Assembly: GCF_021155775.2 (NCBI RefSeq)
Contig: NC_060235.2
Location: forward strand, 26,576,607 to 26,640,606
Source of the DNA: Neodiprion pinetum
Lineage: Eukaryota; Arthropoda; Insecta; Hymenoptera; Diprionidae
Length of the DNA stretch: 64,000 nt
Reading direction: 5' to 3'
The notes beneath the pieces were generated by a model. That model did not search any database and had not been told where the DNA came from. It saw only the letters and a list, made by a program, of their open reading frames with translations. Positions 1 through 10,200 of this stretch are shown piece after piece. Positions within the stretch are counted from its first letter, which is position 1. Each line of letters starts with the position of its first letter. Made by a program: the position numbers and the translations under genes.

Positions 1-136
1 GAAGACTGTTGTTTGTTTATGCATCAATAATTTTTGTCTTACATTTTCACAAGGAATCCAACGTCACAAAGGGATACAGACGTTTCGGATCACCTCATAT
101 GTGTTCATTAATACAATTTTTCTCTACAACTTGCAG

Positions 137-266
137 GAAATAAATCATACTTTGTATCTCAGTCTAAATACACCCGCGAAAAATCCACCAAAATGTCAAC
201 CGTTGCAGGCAATGGTTCTCTTTCTGTAATCCTGGATACCGATAAGCTGAATGACATCCAACAACG
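137..266 (+). CDS. Smc5: Smc5 exon: end of hinge
   Basis: The acceptor ttgcag ends at 136 and the donor gtaaaa starts at 267. The exon enters with two bases of a split codon and reads NKSYFVSQSKYTRE...SLSVILDTDKLNDIQQ. It aligns with the region of SMC5 where the hinge ends and the descending coiled coil begins. It is the first exon in the window; the preceding 136 bases are intron. Confidence 0.88.
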
Positions 267-3200
267 GTAAAAATTTGAATGGTTGCGCACTTATTATTGC
301 ACGAAAATGATATTCTAATCTTTATTTTAGATTGAGATTACTTGTGGATCGTAAGACAGCAGTAGCACAAAAAGTTGTAGCAATTGAAAAGAAACTTGAG
401 GACGCTGAGAAAGAAATGGTAGAACTTAGGGCAGAAAGAGGACAGTGTCAGCATCACATTGAACAAATGAAGACAGTCAGATCCAGAATCGCGATGACAA
501 CACAACGAATCGATTTGCTACAGGCGCAGAGAACGAGTATCGAAGAAATCAAGGAAACGTGTAAGAGAGAAATTCAGGTAAGTGTGGATGTCTTGTATTG
601 GTTAAACAAGATTGCATTCCCCCAAATTTTATTAGAGTTTTCGAAACATACGCGAATCAGTGTTTGTCAACTTTAGTATACATTACTTAATTACACATAT
701 CTACAAAATTGTAATATAGCCATAACTCATTACTCTCCTATTTTATAATCGTATATGCCTTTGAATGTAATTACGATGATAATTCTAGGCTGTCGTAAAA
801 GCGCAAGTCAAAGTTTATAAGAAATATAATGAAGCTTTGGAGGAATACATAGAGACCAGTAAAAACGGTGCTCATTCTAAGTTGGAGATGAAACTATTGC
901 AACGCACGCTAGTTGCCAAAACAAATGAATATCGTGAGATGAAAGAAAGATGCGCTGCAGCTGAACGAACTGTTCGTAAATGTGAAATGGAATTACAGCC
1001 CTTGAGAACCGAAGCAAGCAGATTGCGAGAAGCTGCTAAGGTTATGACAAATGGTCTTGAACCCCAAAATAAAGATTTTGCCAAATTGAACAAAGCTTTT
1101 TCAAAATTGCCTAACAATATTGAAGATATTAATGATGAATTAAAAGTATCTCAAGCAAAAGTCTTCTGTTTGGGTAACAATGCAGATGGAGACAATGTGA
1201 GTGTGAAATCATTTAAGCGGGTTATAAGAGTAGACAGCTGAAGAGGTGGATGAATTTTGAAAATTTACATCTTGAAAACACATTTTTCAATTCATTGGCG
1301 TTTGTTTTATCCAAAGTATATAGATCAGGCTTCAGTAAAAGTGACGTCAACCATATATTTTGTCCTACCCGCGATATCTCAGAAACTGCTTGACCGATAT
1401 ACTTTAAATTTCGAAACGGTATTCTCGGATAATTTAGCCTCTTAGCCGTGGCCGCACTTTTTTTTATCAATTAAAAGAAAAAGAATACATTTTTACCTAA
1501 AAAATTGGAAAAAATTTGCGACGTGGCAAAGAGGATAAACTATCCAAGAATACTGTCTTTAAATTCGAAGTGAATCGAGTGTGCCCTTTTTGAGATAACG
1601 TGGGCACCCCAAAACATGACACCGAGTGAATTGGTCAATGTTATTTCCAATAACAATGTTTTCGGTTGATTCATTATAAGAAAAAAATCTAAGTAAAGCT
1701 TCATCTACATTCGTTCTAATAAAACAAACCCCAATGGAATTGAATAGTTGTTTGTTGAGCTATAATCTCCAGAAATTCCTCAGCTTTTTCAACCTGCTAC
1801 TCGTATTTACTTCGTTAGCGACGAAGTAGTATGCAATTCGTTGGTAAATTGATTAATTTATGTTTCTAAAACTTACTTTGACATTGCGTAACAGGTTCTT
1901 CAAGAGTTTGAAAAAGTAAAAGTTGACGTTGAAGAGTTGAAACAATATATAGAAGCAAAGACTGCTGAAGTTCACAACATTAATCAAGAGATGGAAAATA
2001 TTCGCAAGAAATGGATACCGCCGTTGCAACAATTAGTTGAGGATATAGATAAAAACTTTAGTTCATATCTAGCCAGCCTGAATTGTGCCGGAGAAGTATC
2101 TATAACTCATGGAGAAAATATTGTGAGTAATTTTTGTCCAATCCTACAAACTCCTCCTTGCTGACTTATCGATTTTCCTTATAATTCAAGTTGGCCAAAA
2201 TAAGAAAATCAAGCGTGCTACATTCATAGAACCTTTGTACAAGTTGATACATTTCCTGTTTTCTCATTGTCCTGAAGCCTTTAGTTGGGAAATTGTTGAG
2301 GTCTGGCACCTTTATGAAATTGAAATTTGATTCCTGTAATTGTTAGAAACAATTTTTTGAATAATGCTCTGACATAGATGGATTTTGAAGAATACGGACT
2401 AAAGATTCGGGTAAAATTTCGTGATACTGATGAACTTCAAGAATTAACGCGAACGCATCAAAGTGGAGGGGAAAGAGCAGTAACTACCGCGATATACATG
2501 ATCGCCTTACAAGAATTGTCGACAGTTCCATTCCGTTGTGTCGATGAAATCAATCAGGTGGGACTTATTATTAGCTTTTGGTGTTGTGCTGTTCATAAAT
2601 CTTACTACATATCACTAAGTTAGTGATTGGTTATCATAATGAATTCCGAAAAGATAAGTAAAAATTGATTGATCTTAGATTCTTCGTGTTTGGCATTTCA
2701 AACATGTGATTCAATTAGTTATTACAGTTTTTCACGCTCTTAAATTCAACGTTCTCACGAACATGTTATTTTAATATTTATTTTCAGGGTATGGACGCAA
2801 TCAACGAGCGTCGAATCTTTGAACTGATTGTTAATATCACAGGCAAATCTAATGGATCTCAGTACTTCTTGCTCACGCCAAAGGTACGTTAATCCAACTA
2901 TCATGGCAATTAATTTATTCAAACTTCATTTCATTGCAATTCAGATGTCATTCTCAATGATTTACGAAAATTAGTTTGGAGTATAAATTGTTTTACTCTC
3001 AATTTTTTGCTAACCAGTGTTACTCATTTCTCTGCAATATCTTGACAACTTTTATAATCTACAGTAATTCCAAACATTACAAACATCGAGAAAGTAACAT
3101 GAATTTTGAATAAATTAATCAGCATGAATCACAAATGAATAAATCTGGAATATTGTTTCAAGCAAGTTTCTAATTCCGATCGGAATATCTTGTCTAACAA

Positions 3201-3366
3201 GTGTATTTCATCGTTATTATTTTAGCTGCTGCCTGCATTATTATATACAGAAACTGTAACCGTTCACTGTGTGTTCAACGGTCCGTTTGTAACCTCAGCC
3301 AAGGAGTTCGATATGAACGAATATTGCCAAGAACTCGCGTACCAAAATAGCGAAGAGCAGCAATGA
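137..3366 (+). CDS. Smc5: SMC5, structural maintenance of chromosomes protein 5 (3' part, 7 exons)
   Basis: Smc5 pairs with Smc6 in the nuclear SMC5/6 ATPase complex, which acts in recombination repair, replication-fork stability and chromosome segregation. Joined exons: 137-266, 331-577, 789-1196, 1895-2122, 2378-2557, 2788-2883, 3226-3366, about 475 residues; the 5' part lies before the window. In order the product shows the end of the hinge, a long charged coiled coil, a conserved block (KKWIPPLQQLVE, then NCAGEV) where the coil meets the head, the ABC signature HQSGGERAV, the Walker B segment PFRCVDEINQ followed by GMDAINERR (D-loop), and a YFLLTPK strand. These match the C-terminal part of animal SMC5 almost motif for motif, and the ending length is normal. 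All junctions are GT-AG and keep frame. SMC6 is ruled out by the VDEINQGMD Walker B context. The second intron in the coil region carries a foldback element. Confidence 0.96.
331..577 (+). CDS. Smc5: Smc5 exon: coiled coil
   Basis: The acceptor tttattttag ends at 330 and the donor gtaagt starts at 578. It completes the Arg codon split with the previous exon and encodes about 82 residues rich in Lys, Glu, Gln and Arg (EKKLEDAEKEMVELRAERG and on), a typical SMC coil. It ends in phase 0 on EIQ. Confidence 0.93.
789..1196 (+). CDS. Smc5: Smc5 exon: coiled coil
   Basis: The acceptor attctag ends at 788 and the donor gtgagt starts at 1197. It encodes 136 residues, mostly heptad-rich coil, ending in a segment (LPNNIEDINDELKVSQAK) that matches the SMC5 stretch in which human SMC5 has LPNTLDEIDALL. 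Open reading continues 15 codons past the donor, but the protein match stops at the splice site. Confidence 0.94.
1238..1797. mobile_element. Foldback (MITE-like) element, family 1 copy A, in Smc5 intron
   Basis: The left half (1238-1460) is an imperfect reverse complement of the right half (1515-1797). Examples are 1400-1455 against 1523-1577 (the CTTTAAATT...GTATTCT...GATAATTTAGCCTCTTAGCC arm) and the TTCAATTC-ATTGG-GTTTGTTTTAT stretch near 1289-1312 against 1718-1745. Positions 1523-1577 match 9394-9448 of copy B at about 51 of 55 bases. There is no open transposase, so it is a non-autonomous palindromic element inserted in the intron between exons 789-1196 and 1895-2122. Confidence 0.8.
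1895..2122 (+). CDS. Smc5: Smc5 exon: coil-to-head junction
   Basis: The acceptor gcgtaacag ends at 1894 and the donor gtgagt starts at 2123. It encodes 76 residues: EEFEK-like coil, then IRKKWIPPLQQLVEDIDKNF and the NCAGEV block, which is the conserved neck of SMC5 where the coil re-enters the ATPase head. Phase 0 at both ends. Confidence 0.96.
2378..2557 (+). CDS. Smc5: Smc5 exon: ABC signature and Walker B
   Basis: The acceptor gacatag ends at 2377 and the donor gtggga starts at 2558. The 60 residues hold YGLKIRVKF, the signature loop HQSGGERAV, the MIALQEL helix and Walker B FRCVDEINQ, whose Glu is the catalytic base of SMC ATPases. It is the most conserved exon of the gene. Confidence 0.97.
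2788..2883 (+). CDS. Smc5: Smc5 exon: D-loop and following helix
   Basis: The acceptor tttcag ends at 2787 and the donor gtacgt starts at 2884. The 32 residues start GMDAINERRIFE (D-loop and helix) and end SQYFLLTPK, the strand before the last helix of the head. Phase 0 at both ends. Confidence 0.96.
2884..3225 (+). other. Smc5 last intron
   Basis: A 342-bp AT-rich intron. I see no repeat, ORF or structural element in it. Confidence 0.7.
3226..3366 (+). CDS. Smc5: Smc5 last coding exon
   Basis: The acceptor ttattttag ends at 3225. It encodes LLPALLYTETVTVHCVFNGPFV and a short polar tail ending at TGA 3364-3366. The VTVHCVFNGP segment corresponds to MTVLFVYNGP of human SMC5. The tail is a little shorter than in vertebrates. 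Confidence 0.95.
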   Translation: MLPALLYTETVTVHCVFNGPFVTSAKEFDMNEYCQELAYQNSEEQQ

Positions 3367-4125
3367 CAAAACGTTAATAACTTTTGCACAGATTTATATA
3401 TATATATATATATAAATATAATTATATATATACATATATATATAAATGTGTGTGAATAAGAAAAACTGTGTTCGGAATATATTATATGTTCGTGTAATGT
3501 ATTGTTTTGTACACAGCCATTTCTCGTTGATGCTTCATTTCTAAAAATAAGTTTTAAATATCAGTACCTTTAAGTTTTTACTCACTGATAATTTTACACT
3601 CTTTTCAAACAAAGTTAAAAAACTTATGTTTCCCAATAAGGCTTGCTTAATCGTCGGTCTCAACACAATGAAGCTTCGAAGTATTTGCATATCCTTACAA
3701 CTGATTAACCAAAACCGTCTCCCACTTACCAATATATTTACAAAAGTATAAGATAAAAATAATCCAACCAGCTTATTGATTACCTGCGTTTAGAGAAATG
3801 ATAGTGGAATATTTCTGGTTTGTATTCGCCTCAAATCGAATTTATGCAGTATCGTGTTAGAAAATAATATTAAAAAAAAAAAAGCAAAATTATAATAGAC
3901 TCAAGTTTGGAAATGCAACAAAACGATTGAATGTAGGAGACAACATAAATTTTAATAATAAATTATACCAAAAAACCATCACGTCGATGTAACTTACCTT
4001 CATGAGATATAGCGGTAAAAGACAGAATTAAGTTTTATTTCATTTGATCTAACAGGTTCAATCGGGATGTGTAGGTGTGATCACAGACGCAATGGCCATA
4101 CACATGCGTTTTAATTTCAATAATG
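3367..4125. other. Convergent 3' regions of Smc5 and Hdc
   Basis: This AT-rich stretch lies between two converging stop codons. It has a (TA)n run at 3396-3447 and no coding signal. On the plus strand an AATAAA at 3957-3962 is a possible Smc5 polyadenylation signal, though 590 bp past the stop; AATATA variants occur nearer. On the minus strand a second AATAAA for Hdc is at 4034-4039. The mature 3' ends could nearly touch or overlap. Confidence 0.6.
3396..3447. repeat. (TA)n microsatellite in the Smc5 3' UTR
   Basis: Alternating TA with interruptions, starting about 30 bp after the Smc5 stop codon. Confidence 0.9.
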
Positions 4126-4131
4126 TTTATT
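4126..4131 (-). terminator. Probable Hdc polyadenylation signal
   Basis: Canonical AATAAA on the minus strand, 79 bases past the normal Hdc stop and 16 bases past the alternative stop at 4149-4147. Cleavage would fall near 4100-4115. A back-up AATAAA lies at 4034-4039. Confidence 0.55.
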
Positions 4132-4204
4132 TTTCTATTCAGCACATTATTTTGTTAAAACAGATGCTTTTCTTCTAGCAACTTGTCCTGTTGGTTGGAA
4201 CTGT

Positions 4205-4221
4205 TTATTCGATGACGTCTT
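4205..4221 (-). CDS. Hdc: Hdc last coding exon
   Basis: Acceptor tcaatttcag ends at 4222. After exon 14 it encodes only EDVIE and TAA at 4207-4205. If exon 13 is joined directly, the same exon reads 24 residues (KTSSNKQFQPTGQ...) to TAA at 4149-4147. Confidence 0.65.
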
Positions 4222-7200
4222 CTGAAATTGAAAATTAAACTTCTATCGCCGAGCAATAGTTTGGAAATGAACCACATACGGAATCGTAAGATTGGTAAGA
4301 CGCAGTATTATTTGTACAGTCGATTCAACAGTTGAATGACAGTATATCTAAAAACCAAAACTTGACGAGTTCTAAGTCTTAACCTGAATTAAGGTCAGTT
4401 TTTGAATTCGTGAAAAGCGTTTGCTGAATACTTGTAGTAATTGTTGCAAGTTGGAATTGAATTCTGTCATGTTTGAACAGGGATTACTTATTAAATAAGC
4501 AATTTTCAAAAAACCTTTAACACGTGTAACTCACCTATGGACGAATCTATTTTATTTCTACTATTACGGGACTGTAGCTTTCCGTGAGCTGACTTTTCGT
4601 CTTCTTTTCGGAAAGGCAAATCCGATTCAGAATTCGCGATAGGTTTGCAACACGTTGCAATTCCCTGAAATCCGAAATCAGTTTTCATTTTTTAACGAGT
4701 ATCAAAAGTTTGTACGCGATCGTTCTCGACGAGTGTCGGTCAGAAGAATTTAAAAGATTTGGTCCATAGTTAATTCGAAAATGAATTGATCGAAGCTTTT
4801 CAAAAATTTAAAGTGAAAATTAGTTCGACAATTGAACAAAAAACTTATACGGTGTTGAGATTATAGTGTAGACCGCAATTTTTAAATTATCCATCGTACC
4901 TTGATTGTGGTGCAATTACATGCTCTGAATATACTCACCTGTACTAAATCCATGCGAGAATCTAAGCTGAATTGTTTTCCTGACATCAGAATGCCCCGAA
5001 TGCGACGTCGCATAGCTGAAACAGTGAAAGAATCTTAGAAAACTGGTGTGATTGAAATACGGGAAAAAGGAGCCGAGGGTAAAAAAATCCCCAGGATATT
5101 CCTTCACTATGCTTGTTGACGTATATTCGTTTAATTCATCGACCATTGATAGCCATAATTGAGTTCTTTGTGAGAATTAATTGCCTGAAGGATTTTTCCA
5201 TATTACCCGGGCTGTCCATGGCTTCAGATGGATTACGTCCGAAAGTTTTCATGCATTCGTTGAAAACGTCGGCTGTGTCGTATATAGCCGCGAAGCTGCC
5301 GTTGACAATTTTTGGAGACATAGGTGAATTGGCCAACAGAAGGCTCGATCCAAAATTTTCATTCTTCTGACGTGTTTCTGGAAATTACAATTTATGTACA
5401 GGTGTCTTCTTATTATGACACGGAGAAATGTCGAGTACGCGGATTAAAATTCCAATTCTTATAGTTACTACAAAATTCTAGTAGAGTAGAAAACGATTTT
5501 CATTACAATAGCAGTTTGAGTATTGTTAGAATCACAGAAAAATGTGCCACAAGAAACTAGTTAGCGTGAACGTAGTTGTCAAAACTAAAATTTCTTGTCT
5601 GTCCGCGTTTAATTTGCTTGCTTATTTTACTACATTCTTACGGTTAAATAAGGCGTTCACATCAATTTATCGTTGCACTAAAATCAAACTGTCGCATTAG
5701 TTAGGAAAAACTACATCCCGAAGGCCCATAATCAAAAAGAATAAAAATGCGTACCAGATTTTCTTTTCACAGCTAGAAAACCCGTATTCATTTCGTACCC
5801 ATAACTATATTTTTCCTTCACGGTAAAAAATAAAATAGTTGAGGACAGTATTGTACAGTAACCAAAACTAGAAATTTCTCTCTCTGCAACGTTCACTATT
5901 TTTACACAGTATATTGGTGATAGTTTTGTTCACATACGGATGATCAAGTGTAGTTAATTTTGCAAAAGAAATAAATCTGTTATTTTCGTGATAGTTAAAT
6001 AACGTCTAACTATTCTGAATAATATATCGTCAGGTTGGTAATAGGCGTAAATTTCCCGGATGTCCTAGTATTAAATCTTGTAACGTCTACCGATTGTTTG
6101 ATCGTAATCCAATATTCAACGGTGCGCACTTGGATATTCCTCACGCAGTGAATTCATAACGAAAAATCTTGTTGCTATCGATTTATGTGGATGAAATTGA
6201 GTATTTCGATCATACCGTATGTGGGGTATGCCACGTCAAATCGAACGGTCGGTTTACCCGACCCATTTTAATCTGATTACCCCTTCGCACGATCAAACTA
6301 CATATTGAAAAAATGAACTTTGAATGTTCTTAGATTTCTTCACAACTCAGCCAATAAATTAATTTCAACAATGTTTTGGTTTTTCGCGCCTACGTAGCTT
6401 AAAAGCTGGACAACATATGAAAAAAGTTCCTCCACAAAAATTTTAGGTTTTCTTGTGAACATCTCGGGAGTATTTTTTCGGATTTTTCATGAACCCCGTT
6501 CAGTGTAGTTTTGATACAAAATGCGTGCAAATTATTCGTAACTGAAAAGTTTCCTAATAAAATGAGTTATAATTTATACACGGCATGCCTTCTTCAATGC
6601 GAAAGGTGGTCTGAAAACTTCATAGTGGGTGATGCAGTGGTTCGGAAGATATATCAACAAATATTCATACACTTGCGAGAATTCGGTTCAAATTTCGCGA
6701 CTCGGCAAGCAATTGCTCACTCTGCGCGTGGCATTGCTGCGCATCCGAGCGCGATCTTCAATTGTTGCGCGTCTTGTTTATAATCTCGATTGTCGACTTT
6801 TTCTCGAGGAGCATACTTCGGTCTATCATTTATCCCGATTCCTGACACGATATGTGAGTTCAGTACCGCAGCACAATATCTTTGAAGCATACTCATCCAA
6901 GGTAAGAATTCAAATATTTGTTGCGTATCGTAATACCGAGTGTAGAACTTTCACCATTCGTAACGCGACATTATAGTACGTATGGATGAGACATTTCACA
7001 ATGCCATGTAAACTGTTACTTGTAACTTTTGAACTACTTTTCCGCCCACTACGAAAACTTATAGACAATCTTTGGTATTGAAAAAGATATGCAGTGTGAA
7101 AATTTCAGCCAATTCGATTAGGGTATTATTTTGTTATAGAAGATTTTCGAAGTATTTTCAACAAAACTATACTTTAACGGGGCACGAAAAATCGCACAAA

Positions 7201-10200
7201 CTTATTTTTAGAAATTTCATATAAAGATGGCGAACTTTTTCCATGTATCATGTGAATTTCAAGCTATGTTAGCTTGAGAAAATGAGAAATCGTCAGAAGC
7301 TGATTTTTTGACTAGCTGTGGTAAGAAAATGCCTGGTCAGGAAAATTTGAAAAAATTCAGATTTGATGCTTTCAATACGAATTTCAAGCGAGTAAATTGG
7401 CGAAAACATCAAAAGTGGTCAGGGAAAAAATCTCGTTTATTCGTTCGATTTGACGTTGAATCCCCCATATACACTTCAACAATGTGTTTATTTCAAGGGA
7501 CCGATCTACTTAGTGAAAAAATACGTTGATCCCTTAAAAAAATCACTTTCAATGCGAAAAAAGCTGTTCTTTTTCTACATTTCGTTAAACTAAGTAAAAA
7601 TTTGATAATTTCGGACTCATCTTTGCCTCAGGTTGCACGAAAAAATTAGGAAAAATATTGCGTTGAAGTAAATACCTTTTTCTTTCGAGTTCCCGAGGAC
7701 AAAATGTAAAATCAAATCAAAAACTCTGAACCTCCCCGTGTATGGTCAAAAACAACGAAAATATCACGCGCGATCCTCATGATTTCATTTGGCCAATTAT
7801 CAGCGATAAGGTGTCGATACGCGCCTATTATGTACGGTTAGAACAGGAACTGAAACGTTTTTACCTTTTTTATCAAATATATATTTTTATTGTTTTAAAC
7901 TGAGAAAATAATACATATGTAATTGTGTGAATTGTGAATTAACGAAACGAGTTACCTGCTAGGGATACTTTTACTCTTGCCGGTGATCCGTTCATCGTTC
8001 CCAGTATTTCAGAGGCTGTGCCTCGAATTTCTGTCCAGTCTTTCAGGATATCATCCCCGGTGGTTCTGAAACACGTCAAGTGTTTTATTTTTTCCTAATT
8101 CGAGCAATGATATTTTATCATGCAAGATGTGGAGAAAAATGAACAGTTACTTCTGAGTAATAGAAAACATGCCCACTTGTCAAGTTAAAGACCGACGGTC
8201 CTTGAATTCAACGGCGTTTACCAAATTTGTTGTAACGACGACACTCTAATGTTGAAAAAATCAGATATTGAAATTTTAAAATAGTTCAGATAGTTGTTCT
8301 TTATCCGCAAATGTGTCCACGAACTCGCGTACGAGTACGTTTTCCAAGCTTTCAGCTGCTTTGCACTTTTAAAGAAAGTCTTATAAACCACAGAAACAGT
8401 TTTATACCAAAATTTACTCACGCACAAATAATACCAAAATGACAGACATAGGTTTTGTGAATTTGAAATCCCCGAATTGTTGTTCCTTTGTACGTACATA
8501 TTCTTGTTCGTACCCTTGAATTCGTTTTCAGAATTTCATGAAATAGACCTGAACATCGGATTCGGTAACCCGAAAAGGTACGGCAAGAAATATGTGAAAA
8601 ATGCAAGTAAATTTGGATTTTTGCCTATGTTAAGTTGAAGGAAAGAGTAAAGTCATCGCAAATCGTTCTAACGCTGAACTACCTGCGCTTTCTTCGTGTC
8701 GATATAATTCTTGACGAATAGTCGACACAAAACGCGCCGTTCAACTTGTGTACACACCTTGTTGACGTCACGGTAAATCTTATCACATATTTTCCATGAA
8801 GAGCGGCAGGGACGCAGTGTACTCGCCCTCTCGAGTTCATTCTCTTCAGCAAACGTTCGGTCAGCGAATTGTCGCCCCGTAGACGAAACACAACCATTCC
8901 AAGATGTCTCGGAGCTGGAATCTCGAAGCGAGCGTCGCCCAGCACCAGAGCTTCAAATTTCTGAGCTAATCTGACGCCCTGTAGTAACCCAATTTTTGTA
9001 TTTTTACAAATGATCGATCGTTCATTTATCACTAGATCTTACTTCAAGATCAATGCTAGAAAATTTTTGGGGGTATGGATATTATAAAAGTAAGCGGCCG
9101 AAAAAGTGGATAAATTTTGGAAAATTATCCCTCAACAATCAATTATTCAATTCCATTCAGGTGCCTTTTATTCAAGGATGTGAGGATCGAGCTTCGTTCA
9201 AATATTGTTTTTATTACAATCAGTCTATAGAAAGCTTTATTATTGACCATAACGCCGACTATTTTGCGGTTCACTAAAATGGTCCAACCGATTCACATCG
9301 AATTCGGAAACAATATTTTTGGATTGTTTATCCTCTTTGTCACGACGTCGCTTTTCTTAATTATCATAATTTTTTTGTTAATTATTACGATTTGTGGCAA
9401 AGAAGATAAACTATCCAAGAATACTGTCTTCAAATTTGAAGTAAATCGGTGGAGCCATTTTCGAGACATCATCGTTGATATTATTATTAGTAATAAATCT
9501 TTGTATTAGTTAATCCCAATAAAAAAAGTATGTAAAGAAAGCTCGGTCTACAGACTTTTGAATAAAGCAAACAGTAATTAAATTCATTTATTCGCTGTCG
9601 AGGTATAAATTTTTAAAATCCATTTCTCCAACCCTTTACAAGTATCCACCCCATTAAGAAAATCTTGTGGTCATTTGGCAGAAATACTCGTTGTAAGAAT
9701 AATCGACTTGTGATCTTTACACAGACTTGCCTCTCGTATATGCTTCTGTAATCCAGTGATTCCAAAATTTCGTAATACAAACCAAAGTTTGAGGGCGCGG
9801 AACCTTTTCGACAGTGGAATTTGCCAGTGCTGAAATGATAAACGACTTGTTTTTAACTGATTAATTCGACGCACGGGCATTTAAAATGATCTTAAAAGTT
9901 CACTGAAACAGACTTAACGTTAATCAAATCGGCATGAAAAGGAAGCATCGAAGAAATCGGGTTTGCCTAAATCCGCGCTCTTTGATATTAAAATAGTGAG
10001 TATTTACTCAAAGTTGTGTCGTGAAAATCTTATAGTCAATTTATCGTTCGATTTGTTCGAACTTGGTGTATTAATTTTCAGTTCTTTTGGGTGTAATAAT
10101 TTCAATTAATGACTCACCATATAGTCGATAGCCAGACCTGAAATATATTTCCGAATTTTGACAAAATCACCGTGAAAAATATTTAGGTTTTTTTCTAATT

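Noticed and set aside
5136..5206. HDC ending by retention of intron 12
   Set aside because: The next exon encodes a block conserved with fly HDC and has perfect splice sites, so retention is not the main form.
6629..6976. 115-codon plus-strand frame
   Set aside because: It spans the core and one arm of the foldback element, with no protein similarity.
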